Positions 8,208-17,425 of a stretch of 64,000 nucleotides of DNA are shown here, in pieces. The stretch spans positions 558,001 to 622,000 of the forward strand of contig OY970177.1 in NCBI GenBank assembly GCA_963707975.1. The letters run 5' to 3'. This DNA comes from CAVVXX01 sp963707975. GTDB taxonomy: Bacteria; Pseudomonadota; Alphaproteobacteria; Micropepsales; Micropepsaceae. The first letter of the stretch is position 1. Each line of letters begins with the position of its first letter. The notes beneath the pieces were generated by a model. The model was not told where the DNA came from. It saw nothing but the letters and a program-made list of their open reading frames with translations, and searched no databases. Position numbers and translations under genes: made by a program.

Positions 8208-9197
8208 TCACACCACGTGCATGATCTTGATGATGGCCGGGCCCAGGATCACCACGAACAGGCAGGGAAGGAAGAACACGATCATCGGCACTGTGAGCTT
8301 GGCAGGCAGTGAATGCGCCCTGCGCTCGGCTTCGGCCATGCGCATTTCGCGATTTTCCTGCGCGGTGACGCGCAGCGCCTGGCCCATCGGCGTTCCGTAT
8401 TTCTCGGACTGGATCAACGCAGCCGCAACCGCCTTCACGCCTGAATGACCGGTGCGCTTGGCAAGATTTTCGAAGGCCTGACGGCGGTCGGGCAGATAGG
8501 ACATCTCGGCAGTGGCAAGGCCAAGTTCTTCGGCCAGTTCCACCGAACTCGACCCGACTTCCGCTGCCACACGACCGAAAGCGGATTCGATGGACATGCC
8601 CGATTCCACGCATATCAGCATGAGGTCAAGTGCATCCGGGAAAGCGCGCATGATCGAAGCCTGGCGGCGCTGGATGGCGTTGCTGACGAAAAGATCGGGC
8701 AGATAGAAGCCGAAGAGCGCCGCTGCAATAGCCACAGCAAGCTTAACGAAGAACGCCCAATGCAGCGTCGAGATGCCGTAGAGATAAATCAACGCAGCCA
8801 CAAAAACGATAGGCGGCATCACAAAACGGAAAAACAGGAAAGTGATGAACGGCCCCTGCCCGCGCTTGCCGGCGCGCGCAAGCTTTTCCTTGATGCCCGG
8901 GCTTTCCAGTAGCTTCTGCAAATTGAGATTTTCGATGGTGTGCTTCATGAAGCCGTGGGGCGTGGAGCGCAATTGCCCCCTGCGCATGCGGTCGGCCAAT
9001 GCTGCGCGCTGCTTGGCGCGCAGTTCCTCGCGCCGTTCGGCCACATATTTCATGCGCTCGCCGAGCTCGTCATGCTTCATGTAAGGCAGGCCGAGCGTGA
9101 GAATGGTGGCGAAGGCCGCAATGGCGGTGAACACCATCAGCATGAACTGCGGATCGAGCAGTAATTTCAGCCAACCAAGATCGATGGGGTCGCTCAT
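8208..9197 (-). CDS. tadC: Tad pilus inner-membrane platform protein TadC
   Basis: Second of the two type II secretion F-domain proteins that form the inner-membrane platform of the Tad pilus, working with TadB and the CpaF motor. The 329-residue product has a membrane anchor near 18-42, a cytoplasmic basic stretch, two central membrane segments (about 125-170), the F-domain core FPDALDLMLICVESGMSIESAF and a C-terminal membrane segment VPMIVFFLPCLFVVILGPAII. It is the last gene of the leftward operon, 10 bases after tadB. Length and topology are normal. Confidence 0.93.
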   Translation of the reverse strand: MSDPIDLGWLKLLLDPQFMLMVFTAIAAFATILTLGLPYMKHDELGERMKYVAERREELRAKQRAALADRMRRGQLRSTPHGFMKHTIENLNLQKLLESPGIKEKLARAGKRGQGPFITFLFFRFVMPPIVFVAALIYLYGISTLHWAFFVKLAVAIAAALFGFYLPDLFVSNAIQRRQASIMRAFPDALDLMLICVESGMSIESAFGRVAAEVGSSSVELAEELGLATAEMSYLPDRRQAFENLAKRTGHSGVKAVAAALIQSEKYGTPMGQALRVTAQENREMRMAEAERRAHSLPAKLTVPMIVFFLPCLFVVILGPAIIKIMHVV

Positions 9198-9207
9198 GAG
9201 ATCGCGC

Positions 9208-10197
9208 TCAGAATTTGAAACTGATCATTTTTTTCATCACCAGAATTCCCAAACCCATCCACACCACGCAACCAAGCAGCATTAGATTGCCGAGCTTCAC
9301 CTGGAACAGGAGGTCGATGTATTGCGGCGTGGTGAAGTAGACGAGCGCCATCACGGCCGGCGGCAGCGAGCCGATGATCATGGCGGACGCCTTGGCCTCC
9401 GACGACATCGCACGGATCTTACCGTGCAGGCGCTTGCGGTCGCGCAAAACCAGCGCCAGGTTCGACAACGCTTCCGAAAGATTGCCGCCCGACTTCTGCT
9501 GCACGGTGATGACGATGCCGAAGAAATTCACCTCGGCCGTTGGCATGCGCTCGAACATGCGCTTCAAACCCTGCTCCATGGTCACGCCGACTTTCAGACC
9601 CTCGATCAATTGCTTGAATTCGCTGGCCACGGGTTCGGGAATTTCTGTGGACACCACCTTCATCGCCTCGATCACCGGCAGGCCGGTTTTCACGCTGCGT
9701 ACGATGACGTCGATGGCGTTGGCGAATTCCCGAGTAAATTTCTTCTCGCGCCTGTTCTTGAGAAAGCCCAAGGTCCAGCGCGGCAGGCCGAGGCCCGCGG
9801 CAAACAGGCCAAGCAGAACCACGTACCAGGCTTGATGACCAAAGAAAAACAAAGCGACGGCCACGGCAACGCCGAACCCAGCCGAGATGAGCCAGTAGGT
9901 GCGCGGCGTAATTGACAAGCCCGCCATTTCGATGCGGCGGCGGAGCGTCAAACGAATCTTCTTTTTGTTCAGGGCCTGCTTCTGTTCCATTTCCTTCAGC
10001 ACGGCCTGCATGGTCTTTCGGCGCTGCTGGCTGAGGTCGGGGCCACGCGATACACGCGCGCTGCCTTGCGTCTTCACCACAGCGGCAACGCGCTTTTGCG
10101 TTTTTTCGCTTCCCATGCCGACGAAAGCGAACGCAGCACCACCCAGCGCCACTGCTCCCAGAACTGCCGTCATGATGTAGAGCGCCATGCCGCCCAT
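9208..10197 (-). CDS. tadB: Tad pilus inner-membrane platform protein TadB
   Basis: Platform protein of the Tad pilus, paralogous to TadC. The 329 residues comprise an N-terminal membrane segment (5-25), a basic cytoplasmic region with KTMQAVLKEMEQKQALNKKKI, paired membrane segments (about 103-140), the F-domain core EFANAIDVIVRSVKTGLPVIEAMKVV and a C-terminal membrane segment NLMLLGCVVWMGLGILVM. AAGGAG lies ten bases before the ATG. It follows cpaF by 14 bases and precedes tadC by 10, consistent with one transcript. No anomalies. Confidence 0.93.
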   Translation of the reverse strand: MGGMALYIMTAVLGAVALGGAAFAFVGMGSEKTQKRVAAVVKTQGSARVSRGPDLSQQRRKTMQAVLKEMEQKQALNKKKIRLTLRRRIEMAGLSITPRTYWLISAGFGVAVAVALFFFGHQAWYVVLLGLFAAGLGLPRWTLGFLKNRREKKFTREFANAIDVIVRSVKTGLPVIEAMKVVSTEIPEPVASEFKQLIEGLKVGVTMEQGLKRMFERMPTAEVNFFGIVITVQQKSGGNLSEALSNLALVLRDRKRLHGKIRAMSSEAKASAMIIGSLPPAVMALVYFTTPQYIDLLFQVKLGNLMLLGCVVWMGLGILVMKKMISFKF

Positions 10198-10211
10198 GGG
10201 TGCAGCGCTCC

Positions 10212-11737
10212 TTAGGGTTGAGCCTTGTCGAGGGCGTCCGCGAGCTCGCGCTCAAGCCCGAAATAGCGTGCGCGTTCCCAAAAGGCTGGCCGCGCGATGC
10301 CGGTGCCGACATGCTTGCCCTTGATGCGGCCGGTTTCGTCCTCACCGTCCATTTCGTATTTGAGCAGATCCTGCGTGATGATGACGTCGCCTTCCGTGCC
10401 GATGATCTCGGTGATGTTAGTGATCCGGCGCGAGCCGTCGCGCAGGCGTTCGGCCTGAACGATGACGTCGATCGAGCCCACGATCATCTCGCGCAGGGTT
10501 TTCGACGGCAGATTGTAGCCGCCCATGGTGATCATGGATTCCAGTCGCTGCATGGCTTCGCGTGGGGAATTGGCGTGCAGCGTGCCCATCGAGCCGTCAT
10601 GGCCGGTATTCATCGCCTGCAACAGGTCGAACGCTTCGGGTCCGCGCACTTCGCCGACGATGATGCGTTCAGGGCGCATGCGCAGGCAGTTGCGCACGAG
10701 ATCGCGCATGGTGATCTGGCCCTGGCCTTCGAGATTGGGCGGGCGCGTTTCCAGGCGCACGACATGGGGCTGCTGCAATTGCAATTCGGCTGCGTCTTCG
10801 CAGGTGATGATACGCTCGTCGGCGTCGATATAGGCAGTCAAGCAGTTCAGAAGCGTGGTCTTGCCCGAGCCCGTGCCGCCCGAGATCAGCACATTGCAGC
10901 GGCAGCGCCCGATGATGGCGAGCACGCGTGCGCCTTCCGGCGAGATCGAGCCATAGCGCACGAGATCTTCCATCTTGAGCTTGTCGCGGCGAAATTTACG
11001 GATGGTGAGTGTGGGACCGTCGAGCGACAGCGGCGGCGCGATGACGTTGACGCGGCTGCCGTCGGGCAAGCGCGCATCGCAAATTGGCGAGCTTTCATCC
11101 ACACGGCGGCCGATTTGACTGACGATGCGTTGGCAGATGTTCATTAGCTGTGCGTTGTCGCGGAAGCGCACATTGGTGAGTTGCACTTTGCCGCCCACTT
11201 CGATGAACACACGGGACGCGCCATTGACCATGATGTCGGCGATATCGTCGCGCGCAAGCAGCGGCTCAAGCGGACCATAGCCCAAAACGTCGTTGCAGAT
11301 GTCGGTGAGCAGCTGTTCCTGCTCGGCGATTGACATCACCACCGCTCTTGATGGAGATGATTTCGTTGACGATGTCGCGGATTTCCTCGCGCGCGGAATT
11401 CGGCATCGAGCTGCGCCAGCTGGCCGAGATCGATGGTGTCGATCAGGGCGCTGAAAATCATCGTCTTGACCTGGTAGTAATCGTCGGAGCGGTTGTCGAC
11501 CGCGAGCGGCACCGGCGCCGATGGAAGCGGCGTGCGCGCTGCCGCCTCGACGCGTGGCGGCGGGGCGGCACCCTTGGCCGAAGTAGCTGCTGCGGCAGGC
11601 GATGTGCTGGAGGACTGAGCCTTGGATGCGGGTGCTGCTTTCTGCGCCGAAGCTGCCGCCACGGGCGGCGGCGCTACCACGGGTTCGACCCACCGCTGAC
11701 TGACAGCTTCGGCCGAGCCACCACGCTTGCCGAACAT
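10212..11737 (-). CDS. cpaF: Tad pilus secretion ATPase CpaF/TadA, with two apparent +1 frameshifts
   Basis: Hexameric ATPase that powers Flp pilin assembly. The N-terminal part begins MFGKRGGSAEAV at 11737 with a Pro/Ala linker, then YYQVKTMIFSALIDTIDLGQLAQLDAE. The frame then breaks twice: an extra T in GAATTCC near 11399 and an extra G in AGCGGTGG near 11342. Removing both gives LDAESAREEIRDIVNEIISIKS-VVMSIAEQEQ, the family sequence, and a 507-residue protein of normal length. The rest is intact: Walker A ISGGTGSGKTTLLN, CEDAAELQLQQPHVVRLE, and Walker B region RPERIIVGEVRGPEAFDLLQAMNTGHDGSMGTLHANS. As written the gene would give only a 133-residue fragment; the uninterrupted motor part could start at the ATG at 11334-11336. 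Sequencing error is the likeliest cause. Confidence 0.9.
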
Positions 11738-11740
11738 CGC

Positions 11741-13021
11741 TTAGCTCGCTTTCTTCAGGAACGCAGGAAGAAATGTCATTGCCGTTTTCTTTGCGGCTAC
11801 GGTCACGGTGCGGCCGGTGAGAATGCCGGCAAGATGCTGCATGCCTTCGGCCGCGCGCGACGTGGGCTGGACCTCGGCGAGCATCTGCCCGTTATTGGCC
11901 GCGGCGCCGAATAGCGGCGGGTCGAAAGGCAGTTGCAGGCAGGGCTGGATGCCTATGGCCTCGCCGAATTCCTTGGCGGGAATTTCTGGACGCTTGGGCT
12001 GACCCACCTGATTGAGCACGAGACGGGGCGGCGCATCATTGGTGCGTGCAGTGCGCACCAGATCGGCCAGGTTCTTGGCATTGCGCAGCGAGGAGAGATC
12101 AGGGACCGCCACGATGACGATTTCATCTGCGGCAATCAACGTCTTGCGCGCCCATGGCGTCCACACATGCGGCACATCGACCACAACGCAAGGTGTGGCT
12201 CCACGCACCTGATCGATCACGGTCTCGAATGCGGACGCGTCGGCCTCGTAATCACGATCGAGCAGCGCCGGGGCCGCAAAGAGCGCAAGATGCTCGCTAT
12301 GCTTGATCAGCAGGCGGTCGAGCAGCACGTCGTCGAGCCGCTCAGGAGATGAAAGCGCATCGGCAATGCCTTGGCCCGGGTCTTCGTTGAAGTCGAGGCC
12401 CGTGGTGCCGAAAGGTAAATCGAAATCGACGATCGCGGTCGAGATTTTCAGGCCCTCGGCGATGCACCAGCCGACATTGTGCGCGATGGTCGAAGAGCCC
12501 GTGCCACCGCGCGCGCCTACAAAAGCGATGACGCGGCCGATGGGTGGCGCATCCGCCTTCATGTAGAGGCCGGAAACCGTCTCGATGACCTGCAACGGAT
12601 TGAGCGGCGCCACCAGATATTCGCTGATACCCCGGCGCATCAGTTCGCGATAGAGCTCCACGTCGTTGTCGCGGCCGATGACGATTACTTTCGTCGCCTC
12701 GTCGCAAACGGACGAGAGTTTTTCGAGTTCAGCCAGTACCTCATTGCCCTGCTTCTGCGTCTCGACGATCAGCAGATTGGGCGTTGCCGTTCCGTTGTAA
12801 TGCTGCACGGCGGCTCCAATGCCGCCAAGCTCCACGGTGACATGCGCTTTGGAAAGTCTGCGGTCGCCGGCAGCGCGGCTGAGCACGTTGCCGGTGTCGG
12901 GAAACTGGCAAAAAGCGTGGATCGAAATGCGCGGAACCGGACGCTCATACGCGGCAGCGCCGAAACCTGCCGCCTGCGGCGGCAATGTTTCTTCGGTTTC
13001 GCTGGAGGCGGGATTGGCCAT
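11741..13021 (-). CDS. cpaE: Tad pilus localization protein CpaE (TadZ)
   Basis: MinD/ParA-like protein that places the Tad pilus machine at its site. From the ATG at 13021 (GAGGATGCGATT before it) the product has 426 residues: an acidic linker, an N-terminal receiver-like domain (ETQKQGNEVLAELEKLSSVCDEATKVIVIGRDNDVELYRELMRRGISEYLVAPL) and a C-terminal deviant Walker domain with FVGARGGTGSSTIAHNVGW, DFDLPFGTTGLDF and VVVDVPHVW. The canonical lysine of the P-loop is replaced, as is usual in CpaE, so ATP hydrolysis may be weak or absent. It lies 10 bases after cpaD and three before cpaF. Confidence 0.93.
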   Translation of the reverse strand: MANPASSETEETLPPQAAGFGAAAYERPVPRISIHAFCQFPDTGNVLSRAAGDRRLSKAHVTVELGGIGAAVQHYNGTATPNLLIVETQKQGNEVLAELEKLSSVCDEATKVIVIGRDNDVELYRELMRRGISEYLVAPLNPLQVIETVSGLYMKADAPPIGRVIAFVGARGGTGSSTIAHNVGWCIAEGLKISTAIVDFDLPFGTTGLDFNEDPGQGIADALSSPERLDDVLLDRLLIKHSEHLALFAAPALLDRDYEADASAFETVIDQVRGATPCVVVDVPHVWTPWARKTLIAADEIVIVAVPDLSSLRNAKNLADLVRTARTNDAPPRLVLNQVGQPKRPEIPAKEFGEAIGIQPCLQLPFDPPLFGAAANNGQMLAEVQPTSRAAEGMQHLAGILTGRTVTVAAKKTAMTFLPAFLKKAS

Positions 13022-13031
13022 AATCGCATCC

Positions 13032-13691
13032 TCACTGCTTGTTGACGTCGGCGACGGCACCGGACTGTTCGGTGGTTTTATTGGCCGGCGTGGGATCGCC
13101 CTTGCGGTATTTGTCAAGCACGGTCATGCGGCGCGGCGCGTCTGCCGCATCCGTACTGCGAGGCGCCACCAGATCGCGCGGATCGGCCACCATGGCGGCT
13201 AGATTGTGCTGAGTGGCGCAGCCGAAATTTGGCGGCGGCATGTTGGATGCCGTGTCGCCGGCGTTGGTGGACCAGTCGCCGCAAGGCGTCGCCTGGGCCG
13301 CGTAGCGGATGAAACTGAGTTCTACCGCCTGATCGGACCCGGCCGTCTCTCTCTTGCCGATCATGATACGCCAGGCCGGAACGCCGAGATCGGACAGGCG
13401 TGCGGCGAAATAACGCCGCACGTCCGCGTCGCCACCCGGCACCGACACCGAAATGGCGCCATTGCCGTTTTGCAGGTAATCCTTGGCGAAGGCCGTAAAG
13501 CGGCTGTCCATCTCTGGCGATATGCTGCCATTGAACGGCACGGCCAGCGTCTCCATGCGCGGAGCGACCGTTATCGGATACATCAGGCGCTCATCGGAGA
13601 TGTTGTCCGGTCCGTTGAATGAGGAACATGCCGAAAGGCTCGTGGCCATCAGCCACACCATGTTATAAAGAATTTTGTGTAATCGATTCAT
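13032..13691 (-). CDS. cpaD: CpaD-family pilus assembly lipoprotein
   Basis: Outer-membrane-associated component of the Tad pilus secretin complex. The 219-residue product has a signal with lipobox-like SLSACSS (Cys22), then the CpaD domain: ISDERLMYPITVAPRMETLAVPF, a region resembling an OmpA-like fold (SRFTAFAKDYLQNGNGAISVSVPGGDADVRRYFAARLSDLGVPAWRI) and the typical CGDWSTN and NFGCATQHNLAAMVADPRDLV motifs. Two cysteines in the mature protein (in PCGDW and FGCAT) may form a disulfide. The C-terminal ~40 residues are polar and variable. Located between cpaC and cpaE with 11- and 10-base gaps. Confidence 0.92.
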   Translation of the reverse strand: MNRLHKILYNMVWLMATSLSACSSFNGPDNISDERLMYPITVAPRMETLAVPFNGSISPEMDSRFTAFAKDYLQNGNGAISVSVPGGDADVRRYFAARLSDLGVPAWRIMIGKRETAGSDQAVELSFIRYAAQATPCGDWSTNAGDTASNMPPPNFGCATQHNLAAMVADPRDLVAPRSTDAADAPRRMTVLDKYRKGDPTPANKTTEQSGAVADVNKQ

Positions 13692-13702
13692 GGCAGTCCC
13701 CG

Positions 13703-15145
13703 TTATTGGATGATGTAACCGGCGGAACTTTGCCCCGCCGTCTGCGATTGCACGCGAGCCTTGCCGTAGACGGTATTGAGGCGACCCATAAGAATGGTAT
13801 CGACATCGGAGGGCGGCACGAAGCCGTCGTCTGGCATGGCGATCTTGTCTTGACGCGTGGGATCAACCAGATAGGCCGTTGCCATCACCACGAGTTCGGT
13901 CTCGTTGTTTGAAAAATCACGGCTGCGAAACAGCGCGCCCAGCACTGGTAAGTCCTTGAGCCCGGGTAAGGCGTCAAGTGTCTGCTTGGTCGTGCGCTGC
14001 AACAGTCCGCCAATCACCAGGCTACCGCCCGAAGGCATTTCCACTGTGGTCTCGGCGCGCCGCACTGCGAGCGCAGGCACCGTGAGGCCGGCCGAAACGA
14101 CCGTGTTGCCACTGGCGTCGGTGGTCGTGGTGCCGTTCTGAATGAAAGCGCCTTCGGTTGTGAGCTCGCTGACTTCGGTCGAGACCTGCAACGAGATACG
14201 ACCCGCGCTCAAAACCACTGGCGTGAAGGCAAGACCGACGCCGAACTGCTTGAACGTGACAACCACATTGCCATATTGATCGCGAGATGTCGGCACTGGA
14301 AATTCACCACCGGCAAGAAATTTCGCTGCCTCACCAGAGACGGCAGTGAGGTTTGGCTCCGCTAGAGTGTGCACGAGACCAACCTGTTCGAGAGCCTGCA
14401 AAGTGCCTGCGATGTTATTTTTCTTGAGGTCGCCAGCTGTCAACCCAGATGCGTCTGCAAGTGCGCGACCCAAAAGACCAAATGGATTTGAGGTGGAAAT
14501 CATTAGCGGCACGTGACCAGGCGAGGTGACAGAGGAAAGATCAATGCCCAACTGTTTTGCCACATTGCGGCTCATTTCGGCGACGCGTACCTTGATCAGC
14601 ACCTGCTGGTGCTGATCAACCTTCAGCATGTTCACCACCTTGTCGGGCGAACCGGCAAAGCGGGCAGCCAGATCCTGCGCGGCGCTGGCGTCGCGCGCGC
14701 TCGGTACCGTTCCGTCCAAAACCACATTATCATTCAACGCTTCGACATTGACTGAGGCGTCCGGCATGTGCCGCTCGATGGCGGCGCCCAAATCGGCGAC
14801 ATCGCGCTCGACGCGGATATCAAGGGAGGCTATCTGATGACCGGCGCTGTCGAAAAAGAAAGCGTTGGTCTGGCCGACTTTTAGCGCCAGAATGAAAATC
14901 CGCCGTGGAGAACGCACCACAGCATCCACTACCTGCGGGTTGGAAACCAGCACGTCGCTGGCGTTGGTGTCGAGCTCGACGATGGCCGCCTTGTCCTGAC
15001 GCAACAGCAAATGCTGGGGCCCAGAATTGGCGGCCGAAATCTTGATGGCGTTCGACGAAGAAGGAGCTGCCGGTGCGGCGCCGAGCAAGATCAGCGCGGC
15101 CAATGGAGCGGCGAGGCGGACAAACTGTTTGCGGATGATCATCAT
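13703..15145 (-). CDS. cpaC: Tad pilus secretin CpaC
   Basis: Outer-membrane secretin channel for the Flp pilus (RcpA type). The 480-residue product shows a signal peptide (LAAPLAALILLGAAPAAP), an N-terminal pilus-assembly domain (DKAAIVELDTNASDVLVSNPQVVDAVVRSPRRIFILALKVG), a BON-like segment (HMPDASVNVEALNDNVVLDG) and the secretin core with VPALAVRRAETTVEMPSGGSLVIGGLLQ and LPGLKDLPVLGALFRSRDF. The ATG at 15145 overlaps the cpaB stop in an ATGA junction. Length and domain order are typical. Confidence 0.94.
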   Translation of the reverse strand: MMIIRKQFVRLAAPLAALILLGAAPAAPSSSNAIKISAANSGPQHLLLRQDKAAIVELDTNASDVLVSNPQVVDAVVRSPRRIFILALKVGQTNAFFFDSAGHQIASLDIRVERDVADLGAAIERHMPDASVNVEALNDNVVLDGTVPSARDASAAQDLAARFAGSPDKVVNMLKVDQHQQVLIKVRVAEMSRNVAKQLGIDLSSVTSPGHVPLMISTSNPFGLLGRALADASGLTAGDLKKNNIAGTLQALEQVGLVHTLAEPNLTAVSGEAAKFLAGGEFPVPTSRDQYGNVVVTFKQFGVGLAFTPVVLSAGRISLQVSTEVSELTTEGAFIQNGTTTTDASGNTVVSAGLTVPALAVRRAETTVEMPSGGSLVIGGLLQRTTKQTLDALPGLKDLPVLGALFRSRDFSNNETELVVMATAYLVDPTRQDKIAMPDDGFVPPSDVDTILMGRLNTVYGKARVQSQTAGQSSAGYIIQ

Positions 15146-15945
15146 TGCGGCCCCCCAGCCGGACTCGAACTCGAACTGCGCGCCACGCCATAGCGGATCA
15201 CCGAGACCGCGCCGTTACGCCGTCCCCAGGTAGCGCTTTCCTCATCCAGTTTAGCATCGGCGCTTTCGGCAAGGCCGCGCAATGCGAGCGAGAGCGTGCC
15301 CTGCGCCTGTGCGAGCGCGATCAGCTCCGCCTCGTCGGATGCAAGCTCAAGCGTCGCTGTTTTACCTACAGCGGTTTGCGCGTCTTTTTCATCCTTGAAA
15401 GTTTGATCGATGGCGAGCACGCGTATATCGCGCAGCACAGTGTCGACATGGAAGTTCCTTCCGGCGCCGCCAACCTGACGAGTAAGCATGACGTCAACAT
15501 GATCGTTTGGCAGGATGAAACCACCCGCGCCGGTTTCGGCGGAGATCGGGATCGACACAGCGCGCTTGCCGGGCGAGATCATCGCCGACATGAAGCCTGC
15601 CTGGCCGATATGCACGATCTTGTTCTCGGTGATCGGCTCGCCAGCAAGAATAGGCGTGCGCGCGACCGAACCGCTTATGCCATTCAGGCCATCCGGATGA
15701 AGGTCGCTCGTGAGAAGCATCGGTGACAGTGAATCTTTCGGCCAGGGCTGCCAGTGCACATTGCTTGCATCGAGCGTGTGGCCCGGATCGATGTCGGCAG
15801 AAGCGACGAGAACATTGGCTGTCTGCACGCTGGGCTGAGCGGCAACTTGCGGCGTGCCGCCGCCAAGCACGTTACGCGCCAGCAGCGCCGCGCCTATCGC
15901 TGCCACTGCCGCAACCGAAAGAATAACGATTCGTCTGACGTTCAT
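15142..15945 (-). CDS. cpaB: Tad pilus assembly protein CpaB (RcpC)
   Basis: Periplasmic Tad pilus protein with an SAF domain, associated with the secretin and pilus modification. From the ATG at 15945 (AAGGAGCGGCTCTCC before it) the product has 267 residues: an N-terminal membrane anchor (VRRIVILSVAAVAAIGAALLARN), the SAF domain starting VLVASADIDPGHTLDASNVHWQPWP, and GFILPNDHVDVMLTR typical of CpaB. An open extension upstream of 15945 lacks a ribosome site and is rejected. The gene follows cpaA after a 91-bp gap and overlaps cpaC by four bases. Confidence 0.92.
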   Translation of the reverse strand: MNVRRIVILSVAAVAAIGAALLARNVLGGGTPQVAAQPSVQTANVLVASADIDPGHTLDASNVHWQPWPKDSLSPMLLTSDLHPDGLNGISGSVARTPILAGEPITENKIVHIGQAGFMSAMISPGKRAVSIPISAETGAGGFILPNDHVDVMLTRQVGGAGRNFHVDTVLRDIRVLAIDQTFKDEKDAQTAVGKTATLELASDEAELIALAQAQGTLSLALRGLAESADAKLDEESATWGRRNGAVSVIRYGVARSSSSSPAGGPQ

Positions 15946-16036
15946 GGAGAGCCGCTCCTTCGCTCTCCTAAGACCACCACACAACCGTTTAGGATTTGAT
16001 TAATGCAAACGTAAAAAATGCCGGAATGAGACAAAC

Positions 16037-16570
16037 TTATCCGCCGACAACGAGTCGGAAGAGTTCGCTATGTGGCAACATGGCGAGCGCCGCCACGGCA
16101 AGCGCTATGCCGTAAGGAACGCCCGACTGCTTGTCAGTGAGCCTTTGCAGCCAGCCATAGCCATGCAGCATCGCGGGCAATGGCATGCGCCTTAATGCCA
16201 GCACCGCGAGCGTAAGCGCGCCGCCGAGCAGCGAGGCAATCAACGTATACTCGAGAAGCGTATTCCATCCGAGCCAGAGCGAGACGGCGGCATAAAGCTT
16301 GGCGTCGCCGCCGCCAACCCAGCCCATGGCGAACAACACCATGCCCACCACAAGCGCAATAATGCCCGATGCCCCGTGCAGGCCGATTGTAGCGAGAGTC
16401 ACGTGGTTCCCCGACAGGGAAACAAGCGCTAGGAAGACGACGAAGAACAGTCCCATCGCCGCAGGCAGCACATTGGGAATGGTGAAGCTGGCAAGATCCC
16501 ATACCGCTGCGCCTACTAACAGCGCGGGCAGCACGGCAACCAGAAGCAGCTCCGAAATAACCGTCAGCAA
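16037..16570 (-). CDS. cpaA: Prepilin peptidase CpaA (TadV type)
   Basis: Membrane aspartic peptidase that cleaves Flp and TadE/F-type prepilins. I place the start at the TTG at 16568-16570 because AGGAGG lies six bases before it; the upstream GTG would put that ribosome site inside the coding region. The 177-residue product has about five membrane segments and the two catalytic aspartates of the family: Asp25 in WDLASFTIPN and Asp89 in GGGDAKLYA. There is no N-terminal methyltransferase domain, as expected for the short CpaA/TadV class. It is separated from flp1 by 132 bp that contain a GC-rich hairpin. Confidence 0.92.
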   Translation of the reverse strand: MLTVISELLLVAVLPALLVGAAVWDLASFTIPNVLPAAMGLFFVVFLALVSLSGNHVTLATIGLHGASGIIALVVGMVLFAMGWVGGGDAKLYAAVSLWLGWNTLLEYTLIASLLGGALTLAVLALRRMPLPAMLHGYGWLQRLTDKQSGVPYGIALAVAALAMLPHSELFRLVVGG

Positions 16571-16604
16571 TCCTACCCTCCTTCGCACCCGCTCAACAAA
16601 CGGA

Positions 16605-16626
16605 CGGCCGCCTTGAGGGGCGGCCG
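16605..16626 (-). promoter_or_regulatory. GC-rich hairpin between flp1 and cpaA
   Basis: Perfect 8-bp inverted repeat, CGGCCGCC at 16605-16612 with GGCGGCCG at 16619-16626 and a six-base loop, in the flp1-cpaA interval just upstream of the cpaA ribosome site. There is no run of T after it on the minus strand, so it is not a classical terminator. A partial attenuator or RNA-stability element would fit the need for much more pilin than machinery; this is inference. Confidence 0.4.
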
Positions 16627-16702
16627 CCGGAATTCGACCCGGTCTTGCGGGGCGCCGTATTGTCGCGCACCCGCCAGAGCCGGATATCCCTTATCTTCGG
16701 TC

Positions 16703-16873
16703 TTACGAAGCCGTTAGGTTCGTCTGCACCGCTGTGAAGGTCGTGTTCAAAGCCGTGCCGACGGCGTTCACGGCCGCAATGATCGCGACCGCAATGCCCG
16801 CGGCGATAAGACCATATTCAATGGCCGTCGCGCCGGATTCATCGCGCACGAAACGAGTAATCATATTGCGCAT
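16703..16873 (-). CDS. flp: Flp-family type IVb pilin (copy 1)
   Basis: Major structural pilin candidate of the Tad pilus. The 56-residue product is a short basic leader MRNMITRFVRDESG followed by the mature part ATAIEYGLIAAGIAV..., with cleavage expected after Gly14 and the essential Glu at +5 and Tyr at +6. The hydrophobic segment GLIAAGIAVAIIAAVNAVG forms the filament core. From Gly14 onward the protein is identical to copy 2 while the DNA differs at synonymous sites. GAGGAGAATAAA precedes the ATG. It is 345 bp downstream of copy 2, so it may have its own promoter. Confidence 0.95.
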   Translation of the reverse strand: MRNMITRFVRDESGATAIEYGLIAAGIAVAIIAAVNAVGTALNTTFTAVQTNLTAS

Positions 16874-17218
16874 TTTATTCTCCTCGAAGGTTCACCCAAA
16901 TCGTTCGCGCGAATGCCGATACCGGCATCTATGCGAGAACGCGTGCATTCTATGCGCGGTGAAATTAACAAGACGTGAAACAAGAGTTGCGATGTTGGAA
17001 TGAGATGCCTTAAAACGAGCCAGAAAATCGTTCTTGCTCAGTATTCTCATACAGCCGATTACACTTCGTTAGCTGTATTTGCGTTTAGCGCGACAATTGG
17101 CGCAAAAGACAAACTCCTCCCCATGGAACCAAACCTCGATCTTTGCTTTAAGCGAAAAAAGCCATCCACGCTTTATCTCGGCGGATGACCCCGCATCAAA
17201 ATGCAGGATATCAACTGT
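16874..17218. other. Intergenic region between flp1 and flp2
   Basis: 345 bp with lower GC than the surroundings. No convincing gene was found. It contains a small palindrome TGCCGATACCGGCA at 16914-16927 near flp1, and the flp1 ribosome site at its left end. The length and AT richness suggest a promoter for flp1, but I could not pick a clear -35/-10 pair. Confidence 0.5.
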
Positions 17219-17389
17219 TTACGAGGCTGTTAGGTTGGTTTGAACTGCTGTGAAGGTCGTATTCAGCGCAGTACCGACGGCGTTCACAGCGGCAATGATT
17301 GCGACCGCGATACCCGCAGCGATAAGGCCGTATTCGATGGCCGTGGCGCCAGATTTATCGCGAATGAAACTGGTAACAAAGTCCCTCAT
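17219..17389 (-). CDS. flp: Flp-family type IVb pilin (copy 2)
   Basis: Second of three tandem Flp prepilins, 56 residues, starting MRDFVTSFIRDKSG; the mature part from Ala15 is identical to copy 1 (ATAIEYGLIAAGIAV, then IIAAVNAVGTALNTTFTAVQ). The ATG at 17389 is preceded by GGAGAGCTGAG. An upstream start would add twelve residues to the leader and is unlikely. It lies 36 bp after copy 3, probably on the same transcript. Confidence 0.95.
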   Translation of the reverse strand: MRDFVTSFIRDKSGATAIEYGLIAAGIAVAIIAAVNAVGTALNTTFTAVQTNLTAS

Positions 17390-17425
17390 CTCAGCTCTCC
17401 TCAAGAGTTGTCTTGCGGATATCAC

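Noticed and set aside
10200..11147. 315-codon plus-strand frame opposite cpaF
   Set aside because: The minus strand encodes unmistakable CpaF motifs; the plus frame has no recognisable protein.
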